Assembly (NCBI GenBank): GCA_022701845.1
Contig: JAKONS010000242.1
Span: forward strand, 1-6,117
DNA: 6,117 nt
Direction: 5' to 3'
From: Burkholderiaceae bacterium
Lineage (GTDB): Bacteria; Pseudomonadota; Gammaproteobacteria; Burkholderiales; Burkholderiaceae
Positions within the stretch are counted from its first letter, which is position 1. Each line of letters begins with the position of its first letter. The position numbers and the translations under genes were made by a program. Shown here piece after piece: positions 1 through 4,931 of the stretch. Under the pieces are notes generated by a model. The model was not told the origin of the DNA, did no database searches, and saw nothing but the letters and a program-made list of their open reading frames with translations.

Positions 1-40
1 ATCGGAGGCTTGGGCGGGAAGAGCGGGGCGGACGGGCCGG

Positions 41-559
41 TCAGTGGCCGATGTGCAGCGCTACCAGGAAGCGCGACACCATGTTGTAGGCGGCCGCGGT
101 GGCGGTCAGGTCGATCAGCGCCTGGCCCTGGAAATGCGCGGACACCCGGGCGAACAGCGCGTCGGGCACCTCGATGTCGCGGGTCATGGTGTCCGCATAT
201 TCCAGCGCGGCGCGCTCGGCGTCGGTCAGCAGTGCGCCGGCGGGCAGGGTGGGGTCGCGCAGTGCGTCGATGGTGGCCTGCGGCACGCCGCCGGCCAGCG
301 CGTGCGGCACATGGGCATCGAACTCGTAGGGCGCGCGGTTGATCACCGCCACCCGCAGGATGATCATCTCGCGCAGGCCGGCCGACAGGCTGTTGTGGTT
401 GCGCACCGCCGACAGCATCTGCTCCCAGCCCTGGGCGATCGGCGGGCTGTTCAGCAGCACCTGGTAGAGCAGCGAGATGCGGCCACGGGCGCCCTGGATT
501 TGGCCCTCCAGGGCGGCGAGTTCCGGGCGGGTGCCGGGGGTGACGGGGTCTATGCGCAT
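41..559 (-). CDS. Carboxymuconolactone decarboxylase (CMD) family protein, cysteine-free
   Basis: This 172-residue protein has the all-helical CMD/AhpD-like fold. The family signature is visible as a helix around residues 60-75 (LREMIILRVAVINRAPYEF) followed by E79, H83 and the A-x-x-x-G spacing in DAHVPHALAGGV (81-92). The C-terminal half (residues 112-170) repeats the helical pattern, ending in AYNMVSRFLVALHIG. Family members either decarboxylate gamma-carboxymuconolactone in protocatechuate breakdown or act as CxxC-dependent peroxidases. This protein has no cysteine at all, so the peroxidase chemistry is excluded. It is longer than the roughly 130-residue PcaC, so its exact reaction is unknown. 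ATG at 559 is preceded by an AAGGA ribosome site at 567-571 with a 7-nt spacer. It lies 31 bp after the Bug-family gene and is probably the last gene of the same transcript. A cytoplasmic enzyme of the pathway served by its neighbours is inferred. Confidence 0.85.
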   Translation of the reverse strand: MRIDPVTPGTRPELAALEGQIQGARGRISLLYQVLLNSPPIAQGWEQMLSAVRNHNSLSAGLREMIILRVAVINRAPYEFDAHVPHALAGGVPQATIDALRDPTLPAGALLTDAERAALEYADTMTRDIEVPDALFARVSAHFQGQALIDLTATAAAYNMVSRFLVALHIGH

Positions 560-590
560 GGTGGTGTCCTTCGGCGGTCGTCGGGTGGCG

Positions 591-1586
591 TCAGTCGGGC
601 TTGATCTTCTTGGCGCGGACCACCCGGGTCCACTTGTCGGTGTCCTGCTTGAGCAGCGCGGCCAGCTCGGCCGCGGTCGACGGCGCGGGCTCGGCGCCCG
701 AGGCCGCCAGGCGGCTGCGCACCGTCTCGTCGCCCAGCGCCTTGCGCAGCGCGGCGCTCACCTTCTCGATGTCGGCGGCGGGCACCGCACGGCCGGCGAA
801 CACCGCGTACCAGTTGTCGGAATCGACACCCGGAATGCCCATCTCGGTGAAGGTCTTCACCTCGGGCAGCAGCGGGTTGCGGCGGCTGGCGGCGATGCCG
901 ATCGGCTTGAGCTTGCCGGTCTTGATGAAGGGCAGCAGGCCGGGGATGTCGCCGAAGAAGCCGTTGACATGGCCGGCGATGACATCGGTGATGGCCGGCG
1001 CCGCGCCCTTGTAAGGCACATGCAGCAGGTCGGTCTTCGAGGCGTCGGACAGCAGTTCCATCGCCAGGTGCGGCACGCTGCCGGTGCCCGACGACGCCAG
1101 GGTGAGCGGCTGGCCCGACTTGCGTGCGGCGGCGATGAATTCGGCGCCGGTGTTGTAGGGCGCGTTGGCCGGCACCACCAGCACTTCGACGTTGCGCACC
1201 GCCAGGCCGACCGGCTGCAGGTCCTTCTGCACGTCGTAGGCCAGCTTGTCGTAGAGGGCCGGGTTGATGGCGACCGCGCCGACGCTGGTCAGCCACAGGG
1301 TGGTGCCGTCGGGTGGCGCGTGCGAGACGTATTCGGCGGCGATGGCGCCGTTGGCACCGGCGCGGTTCTCGATGATCACCTGCTGGCCGAGCTCCTTGCC
1401 CATCTGCTCGGCCAGGGTGCGGGCGACGAAGTCGACCGGGCCGCCGGGCGGGAAGGCCACTACCAGGCGGGTCACCTTGGTCTGGGCGAAGGTGATCGGC
1501 GAGGCGGCGGCCAGGCAGGCGGCGGCGACCAGGCCGACGAAGGCGCGGCGGCCGGGGACGCGAGCGGCGGGGAACGAAAACTGCAT
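591..1586 (-). CDS. Bug-family tripartite tricarboxylate transporter periplasmic binding protein
   Basis: The protein has 331 residues, normal for Bug/TctC-type solute-binding proteins. An N-terminal export signal covers residues 1-34: basic P11-G-R-R14, then a hydrophobic run, with cleavage likely after TFA34 before QTKV. The R13-R14-A-F pattern loosely resembles a Tat signal, though Sec export is equally possible. Family hallmarks in order are VAFPPGGPVDFVAR (43-56, first ligand loop), NRAGANGAIAAEYV (74-87), PDGTTLW (92-98), SSGTGSVPHLA (165-175), HVPYKGAAPAITDVIAGHV (189-207) and the PLLPEVKTFTEMGIPG segment (238-253). Such proteins bind small carboxylates in the periplasm and either feed a TctAB permease or act as sensors. 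No permease gene is present here, as is common for the many orphan Bug genes of Burkholderiales. ATG at 1586 was chosen over an in-frame ATG at 1673 because it has a perfect ribosome site and starts exactly at the signal peptide. Confidence 0.93.
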   Translation of the reverse strand: MQFSFPAARVPGRRAFVGLVAAACLAAASPITFAQTKVTRLVVAFPPGGPVDFVARTLAEQMGKELGQQVIIENRAGANGAIAAEYVSHAPPDGTTLWLTSVGAVAINPALYDKLAYDVQKDLQPVGLAVRNVEVLVVPANAPYNTGAEFIAAARKSGQPLTLASSGTGSVPHLAMELLSDASKTDLLHVPYKGAAPAITDVIAGHVNGFFGDIPGLLPFIKTGKLKPIGIAASRRNPLLPEVKTFTEMGIPGVDSDNWYAVFAGRAVPAADIEKVSAALRKALGDETVRSRLAASGAEPAPSTAAELAALLKQDTDKWTRVVRAKKIKPD

Positions 1587-1591
1587 GGATG

Positions 1592-1597
1592 TCTCCT
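1592..1597 (-). promoter_or_regulatory. Shine-Dalgarno site fixing the start of the Bug-family gene
   Basis: AGGAGA lies 5 nt before the ATG at 1584-1586 on the minus strand. The alternative start at 1673 would add 29 residues without signal-peptide character, encoded by the intergenic decamer repeat. Confidence 0.85.
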
Positions 1598-1607
1598 GAT
1601 GGTTATT

Positions 1608-1637
1608 GGGGAAAGCGGGGGAAAGCGGCGGAATGCG
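1608..1637. repeat. 10-bp tandem repeat, about three copies
   Basis: Two perfect adjacent copies of GGGGAAAGCG (1608-1617 and 1618-1627, plus strand) are followed by a third copy with two mismatches, GCGGAATGCG (1628-1637). A further, more decayed continuation is possible. The array sits in the 5' leader of the Bug-family gene, about 10 bp before its ribosome site. The period equals about one helical turn, so copies would lie on the same face of DNA. Whether this matters for regulation is unknown; replication slippage alone could produce it. Confidence 0.75.
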
Positions 1638-1661
1638 GGAAGTGCAGGGACGTCGGTGGAA

Positions 1662-1683
1662 CGCGGCGGACAAGCCCGCCGCG
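1662..1683 (-). other. Intercistronic hairpin between hydrolase and Bug-family genes
   Basis: CGCGGCGG (1662-1669) is perfectly complementary to CCGCCGCG (1676-1683), giving an 8-bp all-GC stem with a 6-nt loop. It lies 11 bp after the hydrolase stop codon. No T-rich tract follows on the minus strand, so it is not a classical intrinsic terminator. It could stabilise the upstream mRNA, attenuate read-through into the Bug gene, or terminate weakly. Confidence 0.5.
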
Positions 1684-1694
1684 CCGCGGCGCGC

Positions 1695-2555
1695 TCAGTC
1701 GTCGAAGCGGTAGAACGCCGCCGGATTGCGCACCAGCAGCAGCTCGCGCAATGCCGCGGTCGGCGCGATCTCCGGCAGCAGCTCCACCAGCCCGGCGTCG
1801 TCCGGCACATGGGTGTGGTTGGGATGCGGCCAGTCGCTGCCCCACAGGCAGCGGTCGCCGAACTCCTCCACCAGCAGCCGGGCCAGCGCCACGCCCTGCG
1901 GATAGGTGGCGGCGGTGGCGATGCGGTCGACGCCGCTCACCTTCACCCGGAACAGCGGGTTCGCCAGCAGCCGGCGCAGGGCGGCGAAGTCGGCATGGTC
2001 GGCGCCCAGGGCGGCATCGACCCGGCCGATATGGTCGATCACCACCGGCACCGCGCTCCGCGCCAAGGCGGCGCCCACGGTGTGCACCAGCTTGCTCTCG
2101 AAATGCACCTGCAGGTGCATGCCGAGCGGCGCCAGCCGGCGGGTCAGCGCGACGACGTCGTCCAGCGGCGTGCCGGGCAGGTGCGCCATGAAGTTGAAGC
2201 GCACGCCGCGCATGCCGGCGCCGGCCAGCCGCGCCAGCTCGGCGTCGGGCACGTCGTGGCGCACCAGCGCCACGCCCAGGTAGCGGCCTTCGCCCGCGGC
2301 GATCGCGTCCTCGACCACCCGGTTGTCGAAGCCGTGCACCGCCGACTGCACGATCACGCAGCGCTCGATGCCCAGGGTGCGGTGCAGCGCGAACAGGCTT
2401 TCCCTGGGCGCGTCGACCGGGGTGAAGCTGCGGCCGTCGGCATAGGGGAAGCGGTCGCGCGGGCCGAACACGTGCACATGGGTGTCGCAGCTCTTCGGCG
2501 GCACGGTGAACGCCGGCGCGCGGGGTTCGGGGTCGTAGGTGAGGATGTCGGGCAT
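1695..2555 (-). CDS. LigI-like lactonase / COG3618 amidohydrolase
   Basis: This 286-residue protein is a TIM-barrel hydrolase of the amidohydrolase superfamily, in the branch that includes 2-pyrone-4,6-dicarboxylate lactonase (LigI) and related lactone hydrolases. Visible signatures are CDTHVHVFGP (23-32, HxH on strand 1), MRGVRFNF (115-122), the H151-F-E motif, VVIDHIGR (171-178) and LWGSDWPHPN (237-246) with the catalytic Asp241. From memory of LigI, its H31, H33, H180, D248 and R124 correspond to H26, H28, H175, D241 and R119 with nearly constant offset. Two LigI substrate-contact positions appear changed (R130 to H125, Y156 to H151), so the substrate may differ. There is no export signal, so it is cytoplasmic. 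ATG at 2555 gives the expected N-terminal length, although its ribosome site is poor. It is transcribed divergently from lysR and is first in the minus-strand gene group. The specific substrate is not established. Confidence 0.88.
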   Translation of the reverse strand: MPDILTYDPEPRAPAFTVPPKSCDTHVHVFGPRDRFPYADGRSFTPVDAPRESLFALHRTLGIERCVIVQSAVHGFDNRVVEDAIAAGEGRYLGVALVRHDVPDAELARLAGAGMRGVRFNFMAHLPGTPLDDVVALTRRLAPLGMHLQVHFESKLVHTVGAALARSAVPVVIDHIGRVDAALGADHADFAALRRLLANPLFRVKVSGVDRIATAATYPQGVALARLLVEEFGDRCLWGSDWPHPNHTHVPDDAGLVELLPEIAPTAALRELLLVRNPAAFYRFDD

Positions 2556-2657
2556 GGCCGGGATTGTCCGGCGGCCGACCACCGGCTGCGATCGGTTCGT
2601 CGGATAGAAGGTATTCTTAAAACCAATATCCGCCGGAAGACGAATCGAGGGAAAACC
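2556..2657. promoter_or_regulatory. Divergent regulatory region between hydrolase gene and lysR
   Basis: This 102-bp gap must hold both the lysR promoter and the promoter of the minus-strand catabolic genes. Its centre (about 2600-2630) is clearly more AT-rich than the surroundings, as expected for promoter DNA. I could not find convincing sigma-70 -35/-10 pairs on either strand, so no individual promoter is called. LysR regulators usually bind such a gap, repress their own gene and activate the divergent one in response to a pathway metabolite. Confidence 0.7.
2612..2628. promoter_or_regulatory. Candidate LysR-box (T-N11-A dyad)
   Basis: TATT (2612-2615), nine bases, then AATA (2625-2628) form a symmetric dyad that contains the T-N11-A core (T2614, A2626) typical of LysR-type operators. 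It lies in the middle of the divergent gap, 30 bp before the lysR start. A second, weaker inverted pair TTC-N8-GAA (2596-2609) lies next to it, and CGGATA (2601-2606) with TATCCG (2627-2632) flank the core. Several adjacent half-sites are usual for these regulators, but short AT-rich dyads also arise by chance. Confidence 0.5.
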
Positions 2658-3548
2658 ATGGACCTGACCCGCCTGCGCTACTTCGTGGCGGTGGTCGAGA
2701 GCGGCAGTTTCAGCCGCGCCGCGGCCGCGCTGCACCTGTCGCAGCCGGCGCTCAGCCGGCAGGTGCTGCTGCTGGAGGAGGAGGTCGGCCAGCGCCTGCT
2801 GGTGCGCAACGGCCGGGGCGCGGCGGCCAACGAGGCCGGGCTGGCGCTGCTGGCCCTTGCGCGCGGCATCTTCGAGCTGGCCGAGCTGGCGCGCGCCGAC
2901 ATGCGCGAGCGCCAGGCCAGCCCGCGCGGGCAGGTCACCATCGGCCTGCCGCCGCGGGTGGCGCAGGTGCTCACCGCCGACCTGGTGGAAGGCTTTCGCG
3001 GCCACTACCCGGATGCCACGGTGACCATCGTCGAATCGCTCAGCGCCCGGCTGCGCGAATGGCTGGTGGCCGGCACGCTCGACATGGCGATCCTGTTCGA
3101 CCCGCCGCCCTCGGCGCAGCTGCACCAGGAGACCCTGGCGCGCGAGGCGCTGATGCTGTTCGGCCCGCAGCCGCTGCCGCGCCGGGTGAAGCTGGCCGAG
3201 GTGGCGGCGCTGCCGCTGGTGATGCCGAGCGGGCCGAACGCGCTGCGCCAGCTGCTCGAAACCTATACCCGGCCGCGCGGCCTGTCGCTCGACATCGTGG
3301 CCGAGGTCGATTCGGCGCAGACGGTGCTGTCGCTGGTGGCGCGCGGCGTGGCCCACACGGTGCTGCCCGCCAGCGCGGTGCGCATGTGGAGCTACGACCG
3401 GCCGCTGCACCATGCGGCCATCGTCGCGCCGGCGATGCGCAACCGGGTGGTGCTGGGCATTCCGAAGGCCCGGCCGGCGACGCGGCCGGCGCGCTTCGCG
3501 GCCGACCTGCTGCGCCGGCTGGCGCTGGCGCAGTACGGCGCCGGCTGA
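2658..3548 (+). CDS. LysR-type transcriptional regulator
   Basis: The 296-residue length is standard for the family. The N-terminal winged helix-turn-helix is textbook: LRYFVAVVESGSFSRAAAAL (6-25) followed by HLSQPALSRQV (26-36) and the linker-helix start LLLEEEVGQRLLVRNGRG (37-54). Residues 92-296 form the periplasmic-binding-protein-like effector domain, beginning GQVTIGLPPR and including the return strand VDSAQTVLSLVARGVAHTVLP (218-238). ATG at 2658 has a GAGGGA ribosome site at 2647-2652 with a 5-nt spacer. The gene is divergent from the hydrolase/Bug/CMD group, the usual arrangement for a LysR protein controlling its neighbours. It most probably activates that group when a pathway substrate or intermediate binds. 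The N-terminus (MDLxxLRYFVAVVESGSFSRAA) resembles the Nac/CynR-like branch, but the effector cannot be predicted. The open frame continues upstream to about 477, which is only GC-driven read-through. Confidence 0.95.
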   Translation: MDLTRLRYFVAVVESGSFSRAAAALHLSQPALSRQVLLLEEEVGQRLLVRNGRGAAANEAGLALLALARGIFELAELARADMRERQASPRGQVTIGLPPRVAQVLTADLVEGFRGHYPDATVTIVESLSARLREWLVAGTLDMAILFDPPPSAQLHQETLAREALMLFGPQPLPRRVKLAEVAALPLVMPSGPNALRQLLETYTRPRGLSLDIVAEVDSAQTVLSLVARGVAHTVLPASAVRMWSYDRPLHHAAIVAPAMRNRVVLGIPKARPATRPARFAADLLRRLALAQYGAG

Positions 3549-3567
3549 AGCGCGACGCGCCGATGGG

Positions 3568-3592
3568 CACGCGCCGGCGTGGGGCTCCTACA
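3568..3592 (-). repeat. Degenerate short intergenic repeat, copy 1
   Basis: Read on the minus strand, this starts GTTGTAGGAGC and continues into a small perfect stem (CACGC/GCGTG, 3568-3581). This layout, a TGTAGGAGC head followed by a short GC hairpin, resembles abundant intergenic REP-like elements that I associate with Xanthomonadaceae, Pseudomonas and other high-GC proteobacteria. A related copy in the same orientation lies about 105 bp away. The similarity is by memory and the copies are short, so this is tentative. Confidence 0.4.
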
Positions 3593-3669
3593 ACACGCCG
3601 TGCCGGTGTCCTGCCCGTTCGTCAGGGCCGGCCACCTACCGTCCAGCGCTGGGTTGGACGACATCGCAG

Positions 3670-3702
3670 GCGCATCGCCGCTTGCGCTCCTGTCCTACAA
3701 AC
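3670..3702 (-). repeat. Degenerate short intergenic repeat, copy 2
   Basis: On the minus strand this reads GTTTGTAGGACAGGAGCGCA and continues to a TGCGC/GCGCA stem (3670-3687). It matches copy 1 in the TTGTAGGA...GGAGC head, with a 4-nt insertion that splits TGTAGGAGC, and has the same head-then-hairpin layout. Finding two copies in one intergenic gap supports a repeat family rather than chance, but the match is imperfect. Confidence 0.4.
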
Positions 3703-3792
3703 CAAAGCTTTTGCCGTTGCGTAAAGCAGAGGGAGCGGTGGCGACCAGCCAGCGCTTTCGATTTTCCTCACCCTGCCTTTTGGAGACTTCCC

Positions 3793-4407
3793 ATGAAAAA
3801 ACTGATCCTCGCCGCCGGTGTCGCCGCGCTCCTGTCCGCCTGTGCCGGTGGCATGTCGGGCAACTCCGGCATGTCCGGTTCGTCCTCCTCGATGGGCATG
3901 TCGGGCAATGCGATGCCGACCGCCTCGGTGATGGTCGGCGGCGCGCCGATGCTGCCCACCCGCGACATCATCGACAACGCCGTCAACTCGCGTGACCACA
4001 CCACCCTGGTCGCCGCGGTGAAGCAGGCCGGTCTGGTCGACACGCTGAAGGGCCCGGGTCCGTTCACCGTGTTCGCTCCCACCAACGCCGCTTTCGGCCT
4101 GCTGCCGCAGTCGACGGTGAGCACCCTGATGTCGCCTCCCGGCAAGCCGATGCTGACCAAGGTGCTGACGTACCACGTGGTTCCCGGCCGCATGGACTCC
4201 GCAGCGCTGGGCCAGGCCATCCGTGCCGGCGGCGGCACCGCCACCCTGACCACCGTCGCCGGCGTGCCGCTGCGCGCCCGCATGGTCGGCTCGAACATCG
4301 AGCTGCTGGATGCGCAGGGCAACGCGGCGATGGTCACCACCGCCAACGTGTACCAGTCGAACGGCGTGATCCACGTCATCGACCATGTGCTGATCCCCGG
4401 CAACTGA
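3793..4407 (+). CDS. Fasciclin-domain (FAS1) lipoprotein
   Basis: The 204-residue product begins with a lipoprotein signal, MKKLILAAGVAALLSAC, whose lipobox L14-S-A-C17 predicts lipid attachment at C17. Residue 18 is Ala, which in enteric rules directs the protein to the outer membrane. Residues 19-44 form a low-complexity Met/Gly/Ser linker with repeated MSG and MSGN units. A single FAS1 domain fills residues 56-203: NAVNSRDHTTLVAAVKQAG (62-80), the H1 motif PFTVFAPTNAAF (90-101), LTYHVVPG (125-132) and the H2 motif NGVIHVIDHVLIP (190-202). FAS1 domains mediate adhesion or surface interactions, and the role in bacteria is largely unclear. ATG at 3793 has a GGAGA ribosome site at 3782-3786. 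It appears to be a single-gene transcript that ends at the hairpin just after the stop. It converges with the pilus genes, and no functional link to them is shown. Confidence 0.93.
   Translation: MKKLILAAGVAALLSACAGGMSGNSGMSGSSSSMGMSGNAMPTASVMVGGAPMLPTRDIIDNAVNSRDHTTLVAAVKQAGLVDTLKGPGPFTVFAPTNAAFGLLPQSTVSTLMSPPGKPMLTKVLTYHVVPGRMDSAALGQAIRAGGGTATLTTVAGVPLRARMVGSNIELLDAQGNAAMVTTANVYQSNGVIHVIDHVLIPGN
3850..3908 (+). repeat. Direct repeats encoding MSG units in the fasciclin linker
   Basis: GGCATGTCGGGCAA occurs exactly twice, at 3850-3863 and 3895-3908, 45 bp (15 codons) apart. A partial third copy, GGCATGTCCGG, lies between them at 3868-3878. They encode the G-M-S-G(-N) units of the linker and look like an in-frame duplication, so linker length may vary between strains. 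Confidence 0.75.
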
Positions 4408-4421
4408 TCCGGTCGCGAGTC

Positions 4422-4450
4422 GAGCCGGCGCTCAGGGCGGGTGCCGGCTC
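4422..4450 (+). terminator. Hairpin in the convergent gap, overlapping the SCPU stop codon
   Basis: GAGCCGGC (4422-4429) pairs perfectly with GCCGGCTC (4443-4450). On the plus-strand RNA, four further pairs extend inward (two of them G-U), giving a 12-pair stem with the 5-nt loop AGGGC (4434-4438). It starts 14 bp after the fasciclin stop. The G-U pairs become C-A mismatches on the minus strand, so the full stem favours the fasciclin transcript, but the 8-bp core works both ways. There is no T-run, so termination may be weak or factor-assisted. The right arm includes two bases of the SCPU gene's stop codon (4449-4451). Confidence 0.6.
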
Positions 4451-4931
4451 AGTAGCTCACCGTGATGGTCACGCCGTCGCGGTAGCTGCCCACCCGGACG
4501 TTCTGCCGTGCCGGGATGCGGCCATAGACGGTGTGCCGCGTTACCGCTCCCGGGGTGCTGGCCACCGAACCGCTCCCCGTGACGGTTCCTTCCGTTCCAT
4601 CGCCCCAGGCCGTCAGGCGTGCCGGGTCGGTATACAGGCCATAGAGCAGGGCGCCGCCGGTGCTGCCCTGCATGCGGCGTTCGCCGCTGCTGCCGAATCC
4701 GGCGCTCAACGACACGACGTAGGTGGCTTCGGCATCGCACTGCACCGCGATGTCAGTGGCGCTGTCGGTCGGCAGGGTCGAGAAGGTGTCGTAGATGCCG
4801 AACACCAGCTCCGAGGTCGAGGTGTTGCAGGTGGCGGCCTGCGTCGCCGAGGCGATCGTCAGGCCGGCCATGCCGATAAGAGCGGCGATGCCGAACCGGC
4901 GCCATGGTCGTTTTCCTGTCGTCAGCGGCAT
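4449..4931 (-). CDS. Spore coat U (SCPU) domain pilin, chaperone-usher type
   Basis: The 160-residue protein has a Sec signal peptide (basic K7-R12, hydrophobic 13-28, cleavage likely after TQA32 before ATCN). The mature part is one SCPU domain: C35 and C65 as a probable disulfide pair, the LVFGIYD motif (42-48), YVVSLSAG (71-78), LLYGLYTDPARLTAWG (95-110), YGRIPARQNV (136-145) and the terminal donor-type strand GSYRDGVTITVSY (148-160). SCPU proteins are secreted subunits of archaic chaperone-usher pili used for adhesion and biofilm formation, such as the Csu pili of Acinetobacter. It directly follows the usher gene with a 10-bp overlap, so the two are co-translated. As a single-domain subunit encoded after the usher it may be an extra or terminal subunit. 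Two-domain tip adhesins usually occupy this place, so its exact position in the fibre is uncertain. Confidence 0.9.
   Translation of the reverse strand: MPLTTGKRPWRRFGIAALIGMAGLTIASATQAATCNTSTSELVFGIYDTFSTLPTDSATDIAVQCDAEATYVVSLSAGFGSSGERRMQGSTGGALLYGLYTDPARLTAWGDGTEGTVTGSGSVASTPGAVTRHTVYGRIPARQNVRVGSYRDGVTITVSY

Larger units (their letters stand above)
3549..3792. other. Gene-free stretch with hairpins and degenerate repeats
   Basis: These 244 bp between lysR and the fasciclin gene hold no credible gene. Right after the lysR stop there are two small GC stems (GCGC-GAC-GCGC at 3550-3560 and CACGC-GCCG-GCGTG at 3568-3581), possibly ending the lysR transcript although no T-tract follows. A perfect 10-bp palindrome CCAGCGCTGG sits at 3643-3652 within a wider GTCCA/TGGAC stem (3641-3659). 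A further stem GCGCA/TGCGC spans 3670-3687. From about 3695 the DNA becomes more AT-rich, so the fasciclin promoter is probably there, but I see no good consensus. Confidence 0.6.

Noticed and set aside
1..40. Possible next gene downstream of the CMD gene
   Set aside because: The 40 bp contain no start codon on the minus strand and no clear hairpin; nothing can be supported.
1587..1673. N-terminal extension of the Bug-family protein to an ATG at 1673
   Set aside because: It would place 29 non-signal residues, partly encoded by the decamer repeat, before a normal signal peptide. The internal ATG at 1586 has a perfect ribosome site.
2621..2626. Minus-strand TTGGTT as a -35 element for the hydrolase promoter
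   Set aside because: The only -10-like hexamer downstream (TATCCG) has a 14-nt spacer and poor match, too weak to call a promoter.
477..2657. Very long plus-strand open frame continuous with lysR, antisense to the hydrolase and Bug genes
   Set aside because: It is low-complexity Arg/Gly/His/Gln-rich, has no domain, and is the antisense shadow of two well-supported genes. The LysR family start and ribosome site at 2658 fix the real gene.
2556..3413. Minus-strand extension of the hydrolase frame over lysR
   Set aside because: The extra 286 residues are Arg/Gln/His-rich antisense of lysR and unlike any amidohydrolase N-terminus. The family's HxH strand is expected within the first 35 residues, which fits ATG at 2555.
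3412..3792. Plus-strand extension of the fasciclin frame upstream of 3793
   Set aside because: It overlaps lysR, lacks domain character, and would bury a textbook lipoprotein signal in the middle of the protein.
3622..4403. Minus-strand open frames antisense to the fasciclin gene
   Set aside because: Composition mirrors the fasciclin codons (His/Gly/Arg-rich) with no recognisable domain or ribosome site.
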